From assembly GCA_038373885.1 (NCBI GenBank), contig JAWZYV010001861.1, positions 186,001-250,000 on the forward strand: a DNA stretch of 64,000 nucleotides. Reading direction: 5' to 3'. A program made the translations under genes and the position numbers. This DNA is from Cheiracanthium punctorium. Taxonomy: Eukaryota; Arthropoda; Arachnida; Araneae; Cheiracanthiidae. Under the pieces are notes generated by a model that saw only the letters and a program-made list of their open reading frames with translations, did no database searches and had not been told where the DNA came from. Shown in pieces: positions 23,388 to 34,868 of this stretch. How positions within the stretch are numbered: the first letter of the stretch is position 1; every line of letters begins with the position of its first letter.

Positions 23388-26318
23388 CAGGGCTGGGGAG
23401 TAGCGCGCTACTTGTAGCGAAACTACAGTAGCCGCTACTTTTTTTTGTAGTTTGTAGTGTAGCGCGCCACTTTTTTTTAAAAGTAGTGTAGCGTGTAGCG
23501 CGCTACAAAAAAACAGTAGTTTGTAGCGAATTTTGGAAGCTACTTTTGCCGTGTCATCATTTCCGGCGATTGATCCCGTGGTGCAATTTCTCTCTCTTCT
23601 GACTCCAAGCATAACTAGTGCGTTTCAGTACGCTATAATGGGAACCCAATGTATTTTTCAGAATCTTGAAGACGCACTGCGGAGAAAAGTGCCCCCACTG
23701 AGCGGTGGGCGTGCTTTTGTGGTTTCACGCGTTATCCTTTGGCGGTGGTCATTAAAAGTCAATAAATTCTTCGACCCTGCACTGTATCCCCCCTTGTACA
23801 ATGGCTTGACCATTAAAAAAAAAACCCGCTGCGTCCGGAAAAAGACGCAACTGGAAATCGGCCTTGATGCTTGAAAGACACCCAATCACTCCCCTGCCCC
23901 CCCCTCCCAGGGGACACACGCACACGAGGGGGGGGGAGGGGGTTTGCTTTGCCTGAAGCGGAAGCCTGACATTGTGCATCTTTTTTCTTTTTATCGTTCT
24001 CAGTATTATTTGTAGAATCACCAATCTGCCATAAAGAGGAAAAAAAAGGAAGGTAAGAGAGGTCCAAAGTTGAACAGAGGTTATTTTGATGGGGCCTCGA
24101 GAGTCTCATTATCACACGGGCGTGTGGGCCCGTGAGCCCCTGAAAAATAAAGGCCTCGCAAATCTCTCCATTTATTGTATATTAAATTTATATATGCTGC
24201 AATAATAATTTTTATTAAGCTAAATTTCCTTTATCTATATCATAATTGTGTAACAATAAAAAGGCTTCGAGACTTATTTTCTGTTCTTCTTTCTAACACA
24301 ATGATAATGGTTTCTAAGACTAGATCAATAAAATAGAAATTAAAGGCGTTATTGAAAATTTATATCCATTAGTTAGCATTTTTTTAAATATTATGATGAA
24401 AAGAAAATGGTATATGAGCGCTAAATGGTATATGAAAGCTACCTAGTTGCATTTTTAAAAAATAGGAGGGGGCGCAAAATCTTCAGTTGTCAGGTGGAAA
24501 CGAGATTTAGTCATTTGCTGTGGGACAGAGAAACTGTTCTCTCAGCTTGTTTCCATCCCAGATTCAAACTATTCTGGATTGAGGAGGAGAGGAAGACCGA
24601 AGCCAAAAAAAAATGGATGGAGGAATACCTCCAGAATATGTTTCCGACAACTTCAGATATCAGTATCGAGGATCAGCCCATGGGTGATGACTTTTCTGTT
24701 TTTTTTAATTTCTCTTTCGCATGCACTCGAAATAGTTACGAGGAAGAACTTACAAGGTTCTTGTCAGAGCCAATTAAACCCCTATCTTCGCTTTCGTACA
24801 CGTATATGAAAGAAGCCTTCAAAAAAACTAACACTGGCGTGCCGTCCAGTGCATCTGTACAAAGATTGTTTTCGATTGCATCGGACGCATTTTCTTTTCG
24901 ACGATCATGTTTGGCGGATAACAATTTTGAGATCCAGCTCTTGTTAAAATTTAATAAACATGTTTTTGAATAAATTTATGTGGTTTTTATTTTATACTAG
25001 AGGCATGGCAGTCTTCCATGAATATGTTGAAATTCTTTCTTTCGTTAAAATTTTAAAGTGTCTATTATATTTAAATTATTAGGTTTTTTGTGTAATAATT
25101 TTCAGAATTTAATACGAAAATATGAGAATTTCTATTAATAATTAATAGTTTGTAAAATCCTTAGAGACTTATCTCTCTCTTAGCCTTAAAATAACAATAT
25201 AATTCTATAAAATTCTTTTATACCTAACACAAAGAAAAAGTTGTGTTGATGATAATAACTTTTAAAATTTCTTTAACATATATAGAGGATTTTTTTAATG
25301 CAATGTTTTAAATAGATATATCATGAATTTAATTAGTAATTGTTTTTATTATTTTATAATATGCATATCATATGTGATGTTTTCAATTAAAACAATTATA
25401 CAATATTACATGGTTCACACGGGTCATTCGTCATAAATCACTAATTTGGTAAGTCATGAAAAAAGGCTTTTATACTCATTAATTTTGATTTGTGCTCAAG
25501 AAACTAGAATGTTTGTACAACATGAAAGGGGTCTCAAAACGGGCCTTTTTTTTCCCGTTCAGACATCCATTTTATTATTATATTTTTAAAAACTTTTTTA
25601 GTTCTCATGATTTTTCTCATGCTTTCAGAGCTCACTTTCCCAATTTATTTTTATCATAGAGGTATTAAAACTTAATTAGTTTCAGCAATACTTCAATAAT
25701 TAGCAGTAGTTGCCAGTAGCGTATATATAGGCTTCCATTTCGGGGGGAGGGGGACGATTCGGTATTTTAAACTTTATTGTTCTAAAGTTAAAAGAAATGT
25801 TTCAAAATAGCTCCTTTTAATAATTGCTTTACATTTTCGGAGGGGGCCCGCCTCCCCCTGCTCAAATACTCGCCTGGTAGTTGTTTATTAGAGCAATAGT
25901 TTTTTCTAATTAAAGGCGAAAAGGTGCCCGGGGTCTTTCGTGCGTCCACCAAATCTGCGGCGCTCAACGCTACAAGGAAACCACCTTTTAATAAACGCGT
26001 TCTTTGGACGCGAGAGACACCCGCTGAGGTCATTAATCACGCTGGACGCGAGTAGAAAACCAAGGCTTTCGATATCGATAGTTTTCTCTAATTAGTATAT
26101 AAATATCCTTAAATATGAATGTAATGCAAATTGAATCTGTTAGCAAAATTTGTCTCTTAAAAGTAGCGAAAAAGTAGCGAAGTAGCGACTACATTTCAAA
26201 AGTAGTGTAGCTAACTACATTTGTCAAAAAGTAGTTGTAGTTGTAGTTAACTACATTTTTCGAAAAGTAGCGGTAGTTGTAGCGCGCTACAAAAAAAAAG
26301 TAGTTTTTCCCACCACTG
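23388..26318. mobile_element. hAT DNA transposon inside the left arm
   Basis: 2931 bp, starting CAGGGCTGGGGAGTAGCGCGCTAC and ending with the complement of CAGTGGTGGG. The 8-bp target duplication gacataac lies at 23380-23387 and 26319-26326. GTAGCGCGCTAC-type subterminal motifs repeat at both ends. The right arm has the empty site at the mirrored position (about 29450-29460). It carries a degenerate transposase tail. Confidence 0.92.
24425..24973 (+). pseudogene. hAT transposase, C-terminal remnant
   Basis: 182 codons ending in the hAT dimerisation region: PSSASVQRLFSIASDAFS, then RRSCLADNNFE and LLLKFN, the conserved block found at the C-terminus of hAT transposases. Upstream, ACFHPRFKLFWI matches the segment that precedes it in that family. 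The normal protein is about 600 residues, so the BED finger and most of the RNase H-like core are missing or unrecognisable. It lies within the 2.9-kb element that supplies its ends. Confidence 0.85.
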
Positions 26319-27860
26319 GACATAACCACTGTGCCATGGTGAGGCCTCTATAATGTAAAAATCTTGGTACATTTTATTTGAAGTAACCGAGTATTTTAAA
26401 CCAAACACTATAATTTTTCAGTTTTTAAAACATCGAAGTATTAACTCAGATTATTTTTTATCCACAATACTTGTTGAAACTTCGTAAACTTTTAATATGG
26501 ACATGTTTATGTGTTCTCATATGTTATGAAATTATTTCCAGAAATAAACTTAGTAATTCGAACTTTGTAAATTTCATAGAAGTAGTACGTTTAAAATATT
26601 TTTGATGTGAACGAACTTAATTTTTTTATTCTGAAGTAACTGTACACACTACATCTGCTGAAGTTGTGATCTTTTCATTTTACAAGTTACAAACATAGGA
26701 AAGAAAAGTATTTTTGGATGAGTATAACTTTAGAAAAGAAAAAAAATAATCTTCTCTATTTTTTAATTTTTGAGTTATGTGTTCAAAATTAGTATATTTT
26801 GAATTAAAATTGTATTTTATGTTCTGGCAGGACATTGAATATTTTCTTGAAATGAACTAGCACATCTGTACTTTGTTAATTTCATAGAAGGTATGAACTT
26901 TGGTATTTTCTTTAAATCTTAAGAACTTAATATTTTTTTTTTTTTCTGAAGTGCCAAATATGTAGACATGAATTTTTTAAAACATCGTGTTATTCAACTT
27001 AGTATATTTTAGTTAATCTTTCAAGAGAATGGACTTATAAATTTTTACCTTTTTAAAATCTCCACGAATGAAAATTAGTACATTTTATGTCTATACGAAA
27101 TTAGACACTTACAATTTTTTTCAGAAATACCATGTAAAGATTTTTATGAAATATTTTGTAAACTGCATTAGCTGAACTTGTAATTTTTCTTTTTAGAAGT
27201 TTTGCACTTAGTATTTGTGTTAGTTATATTTTGTGCTCTTACAAGTTGTTAAATATTTTCATACAGTAAACTAACAGATCTACACTTTGTAAATTTCATA
27301 GAAGTGATAACTTTGATATTTTTTTTAATGTAACGACTTAGCGCTTTTTTTTTTTCCTGGAACGCTAGATATGTTGAATCTTTTTTTTTAAAAACATTAT
27401 ATAACTTAACTCAGTGCATTTTAGTTATTTTTTTTTTTTAAATACCACATGAATAACTTGCTGCATAAGCAACTTGTAAATATTTCTTTAATATTGTTAT
27501 TAAAAACTGTTAAAAGTATATCTACTACATAAGCAACTTGTAAATACTTTTTTAATATTGATATTAAAAACTGTTAATAGTATATCTACTAAATAACTAA
27601 AATATAAAATACCAAAAACTAAGAAAAACTAATGTTTAACTACATACCACAAGAAATTGTGAGAATTCTTAAAATTAACTGCTTGCATAAATGTTTGAGG
27701 TGTAAAATTGATCACCCCTCTCAAACAAGACGCACTTGTTTAACTAACTGCAAGCGATGGTGAAAAATAGCGTGACATTGGGAAAAAAAGGGAAATGCCT
27801 TCTAAGGTGACTTTCATGTTGGAATATTTCACTAGAAAAAAGCAAACAATCCTATGAAAA

Positions 27861-27913
27861 GGGTCGGACAACAGAGATATCAGGCGCCTACTGATGTCTC
27901 TGTTGTCCGACCC
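27861..27913. other. Centre of palindrome 1
   Basis: GGGTCGGACAACAGAGA (27861-27877) pairs with 27897-27913. The apparent 19-nt spacer is itself palindromic around GGCGCC at 27883-27888 apart from a 3-bp indel and one mismatch. The inverted repeat is therefore effectively spacer-free. Confidence 0.9.
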
Positions 27914-29429
27914 TTTTCATAGGATTGTTTGCTTTTTTCTAGTGAAATATTCCAACATGAAAGTCACCTTAGAAGGCATTTCCCTTTTTTTCCCAATGTC
28001 ACGCTATTTTTCACCATCGCTTGCAGTTAGTTAAACAAGTGCGTCTTGTTTGAGAGGGGTGATCAATTTTACACCTCAAACATTTATGCAAGCAGTTAAT
28101 TTTAAGAATTCTCTCAATTTCTTGTGGTATGTAGTTAAACATTAGTTTTTCTTAGTTTTTGGTATTTTATATTTTAGTTATTTAGTAGATATACTATTAA
28201 CAGTTTTTAATATCAATATTAAAAAAGTATTTACAAGTTGCTTATGTAGTAGATATACTTTTAACAGTTTTTAATAACAATATTAAAGAAATATTTACAA
28301 GTTGCTTATGCAGCAAGTTATTCATGTGGTATTTAAAAAAAAAATAACTAAAATGCACTGAGTTAAGTTATATAATGTTTTTTAAAAAAAAGATTCAACA
28401 TATCTAGCGTTCCAGGAAAAAAAAAAAAAAGCGCTAAGTCGTTACATTAAAAAAAATATCAAAGTTATCACTTCTATGAAATTTACAAAGTGTAGATCTG
28501 TTAGTTTACTGTATGAAAATATTTAACAACTTGTAAGAGCACAAAATATAACTAACACAAATACTAAGTGCAAAACTTCTAAAAAGAAAAATTACAAGTT
28601 CAGCTAATGCAGTTTACAAAATATTTCATAAAAATCTTTACATGGTATTTCTGAAAAAAATTGTAAGTGTCTAATTTCGTATAGACATAAAATGTACTAA
28701 TTTTCATTCGTGGAGATTTTAAAAAGGTAAAAATTTATAAGTCCATTCTCTTGAAAGATTAACTAAAATATACTAAGTTGAATAACACGATGTTTTAAAA
28801 AATTCATGTCTACATATTTGGCACTTCAGAAAAAAAAAAAAAATATTAAGTTCTTAAGATTTAAAGAAAATACCAAAGTTCATACCTTCTATGAAATTAA
28901 CAAAGTACAGATGTGCTAGTTCATTTCAAGAAAATATTCAATGTCCTGCCAGAACATAAAATACAATTTTAATTCAAAATATACTAATTTTGAACACATA
29001 ACTCAAAAATTAAAAAATAGAGAAGATTATTTTTTTTTCTTTTCTAAAGTTATACTCATCCAAAAATACTTTTCTTTCCTATGTTTGTAACTTGTAAAAT
29101 GAAAAGATCACAACTTCAGCAGATGTAGTGTGTACAGTTACTTCAGAATAAAAAAATTAAGTTCGTTCACATCAAAAATATTTTAAACGTACTACTTCTA
29201 TGAAATTTACAAAGTTCGAATTACTAAGTTTATTTCTGGAAATAATTTCATAACATATGAGAACACATAAACATGTCCATATTAAAAGTTTACGAAGTTT
29301 CAACAAGTATTGTGGATAAAAAATAATCTGAGTTAATACTTCGATGTTTTAAAAACTGAAAAATTATAGTGTTTGGTTTAAAATACTCGGTTACTTCAAA
29401 TAAAATGTACCAAGATTTTTACATTATAG

Positions 29430-29663
29430 AGGCCTCACCATGGCACAGTGGTTATGTCACTGGAAATGGTAGACGGGCGAAGTGTGAAGGTCCCCGGTTT
29501 GAGTCCCATCTCGCGTCCGTCGACCTAACCGTTCGGAGTTTTCCGTGGTTTTCTCCGAAACATAGCGTAAATACGGGTTAGGACCCCTTAAAGACTCCCA
29601 CGGAGGCGCCCCACCTATAGGTCTAGATCCCTCGTGCAGATAATTAGTCTTAATCCTACAACA
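29430..29663 (+). mobile_element. tRNA-derived SINE, right-arm copy
   Basis: A pol III promoter is visible: box A TGGCACAGTGG at 29441-29451 and box B GGTTTGAGTCC at 29496-29506 (one mismatch to GGTTCGANTCC), with tRNA-like spacing. A body with TCCGTGGTTTTCTCC follows. Target duplications of 17-19 bp (caagattt..cattatag) flank it at 29411-29429 and 29664-29680. No acceptor stem pairing, so it is not a tRNA gene. Confidence 0.85.
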
Positions 29664-29707
29664 CAAGATTTGCATTATAGAATACCTAAAAATTCCTTAT
29701 ATTGGTA

Positions 29708-29957
29708 ACAATTGCACAAATCAAAAGTGAACTAAGTTTGAACGAGTATTATGTGTAGCAAATGCACAAATCAAAAGTGTACTAAGTTTGAGCAGGTATT
29801 ATGTGTAGCAAATGCACAAATCAAAAGTGTACTAAGTTTGAACAAGTATTATGTGTAGCAAATGCACAAATCAAAAGTGTACTAAGTTTGAACAAGTATT
29901 ATGTGTAGCAAATGCACAAATCAAAAGTGTAGTAAGTTTGAACAAGTATTATGTATA
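29708..29957. repeat. Five 50-bp tandem repeats, right arm
   Basis: Inverted mirror of 22881-23130 with the same number of units. Confidence 0.95.
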
Positions 29958-30582
29958 AAAAGTAAAAAGACATTTATTTAAAATTTGTAAGTCTAAGTAG
30001 ATCAGTCTGTAAAATATGTAACACGTGCAATTAGTCGATATTTTCCAAAAACAAAAAAATATATACAAGTCCGTTACTTTAGAAAAATTGCAAGAAATAA
30101 TCTAAGTTAACACTCTGATGTTTTAAAATTATGGTAACACGTTTTTTTTTATTCAGATTTTTTGAACGTAAAACATGTGTGGTAAGTTAAAATACTACGT
30201 TTTATACACACCAAAGTATTGTGGGAAATACCTTTTTTTTATGTAAGTACATTTTACAAAATATTACTAATGTTGTGAATTCTCATGTGACAAACTTACC
30301 TAACGTACTTAGGTTTATGCTTTTAATCAGAAGATCACTTTATTTCTATACAGTTGTTTAATGTTTTCATAATACTAGTTTCAATAAGTTTTTGTCAAAT
30401 TTCTAACTGTCTAAGTTATGGTAATAGAATTTAAGAGATAAGTATAAAAGAGAATCTGAAATCTTGTCTACGTATGTTAACTTTATCACTTTTTGTTTTA
30501 GTAAAATTTCAAAAGTATTTATTTTGCAAGTAATCAATGCACACATAACGAAAACACATAATTTTTTTCTTATATAAACTGA

Positions 30583-30588
30583 TTTATT
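30583..30588 (-). terminator. Poly(A) signal of right-arm gene
   Basis: AATAAA on the minus strand, mirror of 22250-22255. Confidence 0.6.
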
Positions 30589-30783
30589 TACAAAAAATGT
30601 ATTTTAAACTACACAAACTATTAACACAAAAGAAAATAATAACTTTTCAATGAGTAATCTATAACTAAGCATACATAAGTCAGTAAAAACTCACTGCTGT
30701 AGAAGCAAGCATACCTTTTCTGTATAATCACAATGGTTTTAATAATTTTTTACAATTGTAATACTAGTTATACAACAATAACA

Positions 30784-32265
30784 TCACATAATTACACATG
30801 ATTTGGCATCCTTGGGATTAGAAAAATCTAAAAACGGTTGAAAAAATGAACGAAGAAATACATTTTGAAAATACTCTCCGTAGTCTTCGAAGAAAATGTT
30901 TGAAAAAAATTCTCCGTCATAATGACAAGTACATTTGTTCTCGCATATCTCTCTTGCAATATATGGCACTTCGAGCATAAACCATGCTTTAATGTTTATA
31001 AGACCATCTCTCTCATCAACATGTGTTCTATTCGAACAAGCATGTATCCTTTGTGAAGGATTATCCCGAACTCGGTCTATGCAATTAAATTGCTTCTTTA
31101 AACTTTTGTGAATTTCATGAGATACTATATCCATTAATTGATCTTTAGCCATTTCATATTCACAATGCGGTTCACGGTAACACTTCTGCGGCTTTAATTT
31201 TAGTGTCATATGAGGCAGGGTGGTTGTGTACAATGTTTTTAGAATGCATTCTGATATTTCATTTCTCATTTCACAAAGTTTTAATACTTGGTCATTTAAA
31301 AGTATCAAGGGGATTGGATTTAATGTAAATGAATCTCCGGTTTTGTAAATTTGTTGTAGGATGCATTTTCCATCGTCATTAAATATGGATAATTGATTAT
31401 TACAAATAAAAGAGCTATTGTGATGACATCTAGTAAAATCTAATAGTTTTACAATAAATTCAATCCATGTTGAAGGGTCCATTATGACTCCCTGACTGGT
31501 TGGTATATAGTCTAATTCAGCGTTCTGAATAAATTGTCTAATATGAATCTTCAAGTCAGTTTTTTCATCGTGGAGCGAAACGTAGATAAGTTTTTCCAAG
31601 TGCCATGTACTATTTACAGAAGCATGTAAGCTATGGTAAGCATGATCCGCCCAATCGTCCAACTTTGGTCTTTTCGGCGCAGGTTCATAAATGCACATTT
31701 TGACGAATGTTAGGTTAATGTGTGGATCTGTCACATGAGGCTCAGAAGGAATACCATACGTTAAAAGTTTGTTGGTTGGGGGATATATCTTACACATTGA
31801 ACCATGTTCTAATTTAATGGTAGTGGTTTCACAGTTCGCTGGTTTAAAATCTAAAGTTCGTTTAGATCCAAAACTTAGAATGCATACACATGATGATAGG
31901 TCCAGAGAAAAATCTTCGTTGTTACCGTCTTCAATTTTAGATTGCCCGTCAGAGGATAAGTTTACTTGTACCAAATTAAATTCATAATTTGTTGCTTTCT
32001 GTAGATATTCACGTAGTTTTTGCAAAATGGGTAACCAAGGGAAAACAGAGACAGTCACTCCAGAGAAACTGTAATTTATCCCCTCATCCGCGAAAGCAAT
32101 TACTTTCCGAGTCGAAGTATTATCCTTTTCACTAGTTTGCAGAGGCTTTGCATCAAAAGGTAATTGCGATAATTCTTGAAGTAACACATCAGCATCACTT
32201 TGAGTGTAAAACTCAGGAGTGTATTCAATGTTAAAAGTATTTTCGATCAATTCAGGCAAAGACAT
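30784..32265 (-). CDS. AlkB-like / PC4-like fusion protein with CaaX end, right-arm copy
   Basis: Encodes the same 493 residues as the left-arm gene; I see no amino-acid difference. Upstream region, start, stop and poly(A) signal are mirrored too, including the CACGTG box at 32417-32422. The two genes converge on the centre of the palindrome and are both intact, which implies recent duplication or continuing arm-to-arm conversion. Domain layout is as for the left copy: AlkB-like domain lacking HxD, nuclear signal, PC4-like region, Cys/His tail, CVIM. With two convergent copies, read-through transcription would give long double-stranded RNA. Confidence 0.75.
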   Translation of the reverse strand: MSLPELIENTFNIEYTPEFYTQSDADVLLQELSQLPFDAKPLQTSEKDNTSTRKVIAFADEGINYSFSGVTVSVFPWLPILQKLREYLQKATNYEFNLVQVNLSSDGQSKIEDGNNEDFSLDLSSCVCILSFGSKRTLDFKPANCETTTIKLEHGSMCKIYPPTNKLLTYGIPSEPHVTDPHINLTFVKMCIYEPAPKRPKLDDWADHAYHSLHASVNSTWHLEKLIYVSLHDEKTDLKIHIRQFIQNAELDYIPTSQGVIMDPSTWIEFIVKLLDFTRCHHNSSFICNNQLSIFNDDGKCILQQIYKTGDSFTLNPIPLILLNDQVLKLCEMRNEISECILKTLYTTTLPHMTLKLKPQKCYREPHCEYEMAKDQLMDIVSHEIHKSLKKQFNCIDRVRDNPSQRIHACSNRTHVDERDGLINIKAWFMLEVPYIAREICENKCTCHYDGEFFSNIFFEDYGEYFQNVFLRSFFQPFLDFSNPKDAKSCVIM

Positions 32266-32416
32266 TTTTTAAAACACGGTGAAAAAAATCAATTAAAGTA
32301 TAAAACTAGAAACACACGTCTAAAGTGAAGGTACTCACAGCATAATGTGAGCCTCGCATTCAGCCGCTTTATCTAACATAGATTAAATAATGTCTTCCCA
32401 CTGGTTACAAAAAAAT

Positions 32417-32422
32417 CACGTG
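32417..32422. promoter_or_regulatory. Conserved CACGTG box upstream of right-arm gene
   Basis: Mirror of the box at 20416-20421. Confidence 0.5.
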
Positions 32423-34868
32423 ACCATCAAAGAGGTCGTTTCAAGGTTATGCCGGTTCAAGGTCAAAGCTTCAAGATTAAGGTTAACAGAACTGGTTTGG
32501 CAAGGAATTTTTATATGAAAAAAATTGTTCTCACTCTATCTGTGGTGGTGGTAGGATGCATTTTTTCGATCGCTTATACTAAGCCTAATTTAAAATAGTT
32601 CACGTTATGAAAATGCACTGATGATGTATTTTATCGATTATTCAAGTAATGAAGTAAGTGCATTTCTGTTTAAATATTTTCTAGTATACGCAAGTATATT
32701 ATCTATTATTGTATAGTTATGATAGACTTTATTCAGTGTATTTGTAAATATTTGAATATGATGTCTTGATAATATTACTTTCTAAAATGCATTTCGCTTA
32801 ATCGTAGAGATTTTTACAAGTATGGTATTGACTATTAGTGTCAGTTATTCCTTTTAGTATTTTGATTAGTAAGACTTGCAAAATTTTTTTGTTACTTTTA
32901 ATATGTTTTGTACTTTGTTGATACATGATTTAGAAAAAAAAAAAGTTAATCCTTATTTAGTGAAAGCATATTTGCTGAACATTTGTGGTTCAGTCTTTGT
33001 GCAAATACCTTATTAAACGTAAAAATATACAGCAGCAAGATGCGATTACACTATTTCCATCAAAATAATATTTTTTCTGAGTTAAATTTATAATACTTAA
33101 CGCTTTTGAGAGATCTTATAACATAAAATGAAACACATGTGTAGTCTGTATCTGGATAAATGCTACTTTTGTACCTAAAATATAGGCATTCTTATTATTG
33201 AATTGATATATTATTACTTTATAACTATAATATCTTGATAGTTAGATCTAAAGCTGCAATTTTATTTACAAGCTTGTAACTTATTTTATCGTAAAGTTCT
33301 AAAAAAACGTATCGTAAAGTTCTAAAGTCATATAAGGAAATTACCATGTAACCGCGACTTCCTGATCGGTTAGTATAAACCTAAACTTTATTTTCAATGC
33401 TATAGGATTTTTAAAAATTCTATCAATACTAATACTTGCTTAAAAGGTTTAAAGATATAACCAATGTCATTTTATCATGAAAAAATTCGCAAAGTCTCAT
33501 CCTAACATTAAACATAATTATTTCTATTATTCTGTAAAAGGTTTACATGATAATGTGGTACCGGTTGTAGGGTGGGACATGATATTTTTACACGTATAAG
33601 AATAATATAGCTATATCTTTACAGTATAGCTGTTAAGTCAACGGGTGTACTGTGAAGTTAACTTTTAGGGGCAAATCCATACAGTAGATTTCGCTTTCAC
33701 TAAAATAGTTTCTAAGTTTCATTATGAAACAGAATTTTACCATAATGATTTTTTTTTTAATTTGTCCTAGTTCATAACTGTGCAAAATTTTCTGTGTCTG
33801 AAAAATTCACATTTAGAGTTCCAAAAACACAAATCCAATATTTTCTACGTCTGAAAAATTAACATATACCATGTTATGTCTAAAAAAAAAAAAAAACACA
33901 AAGTATCGTTATCCTAACATTAAACACAATTCTTTCGACTATTCTGTAAAAGTTTGCATAAAACATATACTATTCAACTCCCAACTTTAATTTTTATCTT
34001 CAATAATGAAATCATTAGCTTGTAATTTCTTTTACATATTAATAGTTCGTATTACAGCAAATTTTTCTATGTCTTAAAAATTAACATAAAAAAAAAAAAA
34101 ACATAAATCCAAAATTGTCTATGTCTGAAAAATTCGCAATCAAAAGTCTAAAAACACAAATCCAATATTTTCTATACCCGAAAAATTAACATATACCATT
34201 TTACGCCTAAAAAAACCCAGAAATTATCGTTATCCTAACATTAAACACAATTCTTTCTACTATTCTGTAAAAGTTTGCATAAAACATATACCATTCAACT
34301 AGTTAAAACCTAACTTTAATTTTTATCTTCAATAATGAAATCATTAGCTTGTAATTTCTTTTACATATTCTTAGTTCGTATCTCAGCATAATTTTCTATG
34401 TCTGAAAAAATAACATTCAAAAAAAAAAAAAAAAAAAAAAAAAACATAAATCCAAAATTTTCTATGTCTGAAAAATTAACAATCAAAATTCTAAAAACAC
34501 AAATGAAAATTTTTTTCTAAGAGTCATCCTTACAATTACTTCCTATTTCATAATCACATCTCTTTTATACTTTGCAAGACGGTCTCTGCATAAATAGTTG
34601 TAGTCGGTAATTATTAGAAAAAAAATTAAACTTTTTTCCGAGTCCCCTCTAGTAGAAATAACGCAAGAAAAAAAATATGCACTCCTCTGTATTATCTATT
34701 AACTGTCACCCCGTCTCCCCTGCTCCGGTCGAATTCTCCTCCATCAGCTGTCACTCAACTCCACCCCCCTCTTAGCACATCGTGGATTATGTAACCTCTG
34801 CTTCACTGGAATGCAATCCGCAATCGGCCGGGATTGGGGTGGCGCAGTACTCTCATTCTCTCACTACT

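Larger units (their letters stand above)
23175..26347 (-). mobile_element. tRNA-derived SINE, left-arm copy, split by hAT
   Basis: Mirror image of the SINE at 29430-29663. It is interrupted at 23388-26318 by a hAT element. The two pieces, 23175-23387 and 26319-26347, together match the intact copy. Confidence 0.85.
17874..27885 (+). repeat. Left arm of palindrome 1
   Basis: Pairs with 27886-34868 in inverted orientation. Coordinates sum to about 52838 outside the hAT insertion and about 55774 inside it. Visible differences are rare single bases except in a block near the terminus (about 18025-18250), where the arms clearly diverge. Apart from the gene it is AT-rich; 18300-19080 holds repeated short units of the type cagacatagaaaa followed by T runs. 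Confidence 0.9.
17874..34868. mobile_element. Palindrome 1: giant foldback element, Maverick-like ends
   Basis: 16,995-bp insertion into gag of LTR-RT 2. Ends are AGTAGTGAGAGAATGAGAG and its complement. A 6-bp target duplication aataac lies at 17868-17873 and 34869-34874; removing the element plus one copy leaves gag in frame, which proves an insertion. The whole element is one inverted repeat whose axis lies between 27885 and 27886 in GGCGCC, with no real spacer. Arms are about 7 kb apart from a 2.9-kb hAT in the left arm and a 95-bp duplication near the left end. Each arm carries one intact gene of 493 codons reading inward. AG...CT ends with 6-bp duplications are typical of Maverick/Polinton elements, but no polymerase, integrase, ATPase, protease or capsid gene is visible, so mobility would need help in trans. 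Confidence 0.88.
27886..34868 (-). repeat. Right arm of palindrome 1
   Basis: 6983 bp, inverted copy of the left arm without the hAT insertion. Because it is uninterrupted it shows the ancestral arm layout from centre outward: AT-rich spacer, SINE, 50-bp repeats, gene, AT-rich subterminal region, terminus. Confidence 0.9.

Noticed and set aside
23163..23612. Frames around 23.2-23.6 kb (also at 29457-29675)
   Set aside because: They run through the SINE and the end of the hAT element and have no family resemblance.
29441..29506. tRNA gene
   Set aside because: Box A and box B are present but there is no cloverleaf or acceptor pairing, and long target duplications flank a longer body, so it is a SINE.
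17874..34868. Complete Maverick/Polinton
   Set aside because: No family B polymerase, integrase, packaging ATPase, protease or capsid frame was found in either palindrome; only the ends and duplication length agree.
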